Source: Synchiropus splendidus
Taxonomy: Eukaryota; Chordata; Actinopteri; Syngnathiformes; Callionymidae
Direction of reading: 5' to 3'
Assembly (NCBI RefSeq): GCF_027744825.2
Contig: NC_071349.1
Coordinates: 3,100,001 to 3,164,000, forward strand
DNA length: 64,000 nt
Made by a program: the position numbers and the translations under genes. Positions 60,533 to 64,000 of the stretch are shown piece after piece (positions within the stretch are counted from its first letter, which is position 1; each line of letters opens with the position of its first letter). The notes beneath the pieces are model-generated. The model did no database searches, was not told the origin of the DNA, and saw only the letters and a program-made list of their open reading frames with translations.

Positions 60533-62935
60533 CTGCATTTTGCCATAACTTTGCAAGGAAGTTTCAGAACATGAAATTTTCACCTCCCACTGTAGCAGAA
60601 AGGGTCTTTCTAGTAGTTGCACATCAAATCTAAGCTGTCTGAAGTGTTGTTCCAAAGTTGTTAACATTTTTACGTTTGGCGTTCCGGAACCCACCTTATC
60701 TCAGGCTGAAAACGTGTTTTCTGCATTGTGCCATAACTTCTCAGGGAAGCTTCAGAACATGAAATGTTCACCTCCCACTATCGCAGAAAGGGTCTTTCTA
60801 GTAGTTGCACATCAAATCTAAGCTGTCTGAAGTGTTGTTCCAAAGTTGTTAACATTTTTACGTTTGGCGTTCCGGAACCCACCTTATCTCAGGCTGAAAA
60901 CGCGTTTTCTGCATTGTGCCATAACTTTGCAGGGAAGCTTCAGAACATGAAATTTTAACCTCCCACTGTTGCGGAAAGTGTCTTTCTAGTAGTTGCACAT
61001 CAAATCTAAGCTGTCTGAAGTGTTTTTCCAAAGTTATAAACATTTTTATGTTTTGCGATCCGGAACCCACCTTATCTCAGGCTGAAAACGCGTTTTCTGC
61101 ATTGTTCCTTAACTTTGCAGGGAAGCTTCAGAACATGAAATTTTCAACTCCCACTATAACAGACAGGGTCTTTCTTGTAGTTGCACATCAAATCTAAGCT
61201 GTCTGAAGTGGTTTTCCAAAGTTATCAACATTTTTATGTTTGGCGTTCCGGAAGCAACCTTTTTTCAGGCTGAAAACGCGTTTTCTGCATTGTGCCATAA
61301 CTTTGCAGGGAAGCTTCAGAACATGAAAGTTTCACCTCCCACAATAGCAGAAAGGGTCTTTCTAGTAGTTGCACATCAAATCTAAGCTGTCTGAAATGTT
61401 TTTTCCAAAGTTATCAACATTTTTATGTTTGGCGTTCCGGAACCCACCTTATCTCAGGCTGAAAACGCGGTTTCTGCATTGTTCCTTAACTTTGCAGGGA
61501 AGCTTCAGAATATGAAATTTTCAACTCCCACTATAACAGACAGGGTCTTTCTAGTAGTTGCACATCAAATCTAAGTTGTCTGAAGTGTTTTTCGAAAGCT
61601 ATCAACATTTTTTAGGTTAACGTTCCGGAAACGAACTTATCTCGGGCTGAAAACGCGTTTTCTGCATTGTGCCATAACTTTGCAGGGAAGCTTCAGAACA
61701 TGAAATTTTCACCTCCCACTATAGCAGAAAGGGTCTTTCTAGTCGTTGCACATTAAATCTAAGCTGTCTGAAGTGTTTTTCCAAAGTTATCAACATTTTT
61801 ACGTTTGCCCCTGCGGAACCCACATTATCTCGGGCTGAAAACGCGTTTTCTGCATTGTGCCATAACTTTGCAGGGAAGCTTCAGAACATGAAATTTTAAC
61901 CTCCCACTGTAGCAGAAAGGGTCTTTCTAGTCGTTGCACATTAAATCTAAGCTGTCTGAAGTGGTTTTCAAAGTTATCAACATTTTTATGTTTGGCGTTC
62001 CGGAAGCAACCTTTTTTCAGGCTGAAAACGCATTTTCTGCATTGTGCCATAACTTTGCAGGGAAGCTTCAGAACATGAAATTTTAACCTCCCACTATAGC
62101 AGAAAGGGTCTTTCAAGTCGTTGCACATCAAATCTAAGCTGTCTGAAGTGTTTTTCCAAAGTTATAAACATTTTTATGTTTGGCGTTCCGGAACCCACCT
62201 TATCTCAGGCTGAAAACGCGTTTTCTGCATTGTTCCTTAACTTTGCAGGGAAGCTACAGAACATGAAATTTTCAACTCCCACTATAACAGACAGGGTCTT
62301 TCTAGTAGTTGCACATCAAATCTAAGTTGTCTGAAGTGTTTTTCGAAAGCTATCAACATTTTTTAGGTTAGCGTTCCGGAAACGACCTTATCTCGGGCTG
62401 AAAACGCGATTTCTGCATTGTGCCATAACTTTGCAGGGAAGCTTCAGAACATGAAATTTTCACCTCCCACTATAGCAGAAAGGGTCTTTCTAGTCGTTGC
62501 ACATTAAATCTAAGCTGTCTGAAGTGTTTTTCCAAAGTTATCAACATTTTTACGTTTGCCGCTCCGGAACCCACCTTATCTCAGGCTGAAAACGCGTTTT
62601 CTGCATTGTTCCTTAACTTTGCAGGGAAGCATCAGAACATGAAATTTCCGGCTCCCACTATGACAAACAGGGTCTTTCTAATAGTTGAACATCAAATCTA
62701 ATCTGTCTGAAGTGTTTTTCGAAAGTTATCAACATTTTTACAATTGCCGCTCCGGAAACCACATTATCTCGGGCTGAAAACGCGTTTTCTGCATTGTGCC
62801 ATAACTTTGCAGGGAAGCTTCAGAACATGAAATTTTAACCTCCCACTGGAGCAGAAAGGGTCTTTCTAGTCGTTGCACATTAAATGTAAGCTGTCTGAAG
62901 TGGTTTTCCAAAGTCATCAACATTTTTATGTTTGG

Positions 62936-63702
62936 CGTTCCGGAACCCACCTTATCTCAGGCTGATAACGCGTTTTCTGCATTGTTCCTTAACTTTGCAG
63001 GGAAGCTTCAGAACATGAAATTTTCAACTCCCACTATAACAGACAGGGTCTTTCTTGTAGTTGCTCATCAAATCTAAGCTGTCTGAAGTGGTTTTCCAAA
63101 GTTATCAACATTTTTATGTTTGGCGTTCCGGAACCCACCTTGTCTCAGGCTGAAAACGCGTTTTCTGCATTGTGCCATAACTTTGCAGGGAAGCTTCAGA
63201 ACATGAAATTTTAACCACCCACTGTAGCAGAAAGGCTCTTTCTAGTAGTTGCACATCAAATCTAAGCTGTCTGACGTGTTTTTCCAAAGTTATCAACAGT
63301 TTTATTTTTGGCGTTCCGGAACCCACCTTATCTCAGGCTGAAAACGCGTTTTCTGCATTGTTCCTTAACTTTGCAGGGAAGCATCATAACATAAAATTTT
63401 CAGCTCCCACTATGACAAACAGGGTCTTTCTAATAGTTGCACATCAAATCTAAGCTGTCTGAAGTGGTTTTCCAAAGTTATCAACATTTTTATGTTTGGC
63501 GTTCCGGAACCCACCTTGTCTCAGGCTGAAAACGCGTTTTCTGCATTGTGCCATAACTTTGCAGGGAAGATTCAGAACATGAAATTTTAACCACCCACTG
63601 TAGCAGAAAGGCTCTTTCTAGTAGTTGCACATCAAATCTAAGCTGTCTGAAGTGTTTTTCCAAAGTTATCAACAGTTTTATGTTTGGCGTTCCGGAACCC
63701 AC
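62936..63702 (+). repeat. Dimeric higher-order repeat (376 bp) at the window end
   Basis: A monomer with TTAACCACCCACTGTAGCAG and AAAGGCTCTTTC (about 63120 and 63496, offset 376) alternates with TTGTTCCTTAAC-type monomers. The first of these partners carries TAACAGACAGGG and the second TGACAAACAGGG. A related pair with the same CCACC(C/A)ACTGTAGC marker is at 34.5 and 35.65 kb. Confidence 0.82.
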
Positions 63703-64000
63703 CTTACCTCAGGTTGAAAACGCGTTTTCTGCATTGTTCCTTAACTTTGCAGGGAAGCTTCAGAACATGAAAGTTTGAACTCCCACTATAATAGACAGGG
63801 TCTTTCTAGTAGTTGCACATCAAATCTAAGCTGTCTGAAGTGTTTTTCCAAAGTTATCAACATTTTAATGTTTGGCGTTCCGGAATCGACCTTATCTCAG
63901 CCTGAAAACGCGTTTTACGCATTGTGCCATAACTTCTCAGGGAAGCTTTAGAACATGAAATGTTCACCTCCCACTATAGCAGAAAGGGTCTTCCAAGTAG

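Larger units (their letters stand above)
33772..64000 (+). repeat. 188-bp satellite array, block 3
   Basis: About 160 monomers in the same orientation as before the LTR, running off the window end. The stretch at 37-47 kb is the most homogeneous of the window and is organised into long higher-order repeats. From 47.5 kb on, the subtypes are again mixed and resemble block 1 (TTTTTTAGGTT and TGACAAACAGGG monomers at about 57.5, 60.2, 61.6, 62.4 and 62.7-63.4 kb). Small indels include loss of ATTTTTATG at 34519, a loss of about 7 bases near 52974, a 7-bp duplication at 53261-53274 and a 12-bp duplication at 60509-60532. No genes are present. Confidence 0.97.

Noticed and set aside
81..63702. Dozens of 60-120-codon open frames on both strands with similar translations (for example around 24143-24424 plus and 36396-36608 minus)
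   Set aside because: They are the monomer read in whichever frame happens to be open. They repeat with the satellite, exist on both strands over the same bases, change frame each monomer because 188 is not divisible by three, and show no signal peptide, domain or preferred start context.
1..64000. CRISPR array, because of the regular repetition
   Set aside because: There is no repeat-spacer alternation; the whole 188-bp unit is repeated, there is no cas gene, and the context is eukaryotic.
1..64000. CENP-B box in the monomer
   Set aside because: The nearest CpG-containing stretches (TTCCGGAACCC and AAAACGCGTTTTC) do not fit the TTCG-n4-A-n2-CGGG core.
1..64000. tRNA, rRNA or SINE origin of the monomer
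   Set aside because: No A-box/B-box pair, cloverleaf or poly-A tail could be identified by reading the common monomer.

Overview
This window is eukaryotic satellite DNA and contains no intact gene. About 61.4 kb of the 64 kb is one head-to-tail array of a roughly 188-bp monomer, about 325 copies, all in the same orientation. A bacterial origin is excluded in practice: there are no long ORFs, no operons and no ribosome-binding-site/ORF organisation, and the short ORFs repeat with the monomer. The two interruptions are a cut-and-paste DNA element carrying a hAT-transposase (BED finger) relic and a probable solo retroviral-type LTR. Together with CpG decay patterns they suggest a metazoan with DNA methylation, plausibly a fish or other aquatic vertebrate. 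The species call is an inference. I do not recognise the satellite as a named family.

Layout: 1-5394 satellite; 5395-6601 DNA transposon of 1,207 bp flanked by a TA duplication; 6602-32359 satellite; 32360-33771 solo-LTR-like insertion of 1,412 bp, probably in minus orientation; 33772-64000 satellite. Positions within the monomer are counted here from the first T of TTTGGCG. Inside the array there are recognisable monomer subtypes and nested higher-order repeats. These include a 5-mer (940 bp) near 7.0-8.7 kb, about 1.88-kb and 1.5/2.4-kb duplications at 10.5-17.2 kb, an 18-mer and 7-mer system at 37-43.6 kb, a very recent 9-mer (1,693 bp) at 43.5-46.7 kb, and dimers (376 bp) at 51.4-52.4 and 62.9-63.7 kb. 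The 37-47 kb stretch looks most homogenised and therefore most recently amplified.

Function: the array is best read as a centromeric or pericentromeric candidate. This rests on the monomer being close to nucleosome-repeat length, higher-order repeats, several perfect short dyads per monomer, and transposable-element debris; no sequence here proves it. The most unusual signals are: a pair of hairpins in the LTR with identical 10-nt loops but different, still-paired stems; a TA-flanked element that contains a relic of a transposase whose superfamily normally makes 8-bp duplications; and mutation spectra in the monomer concentrated at CpGs lying inside the dyads.
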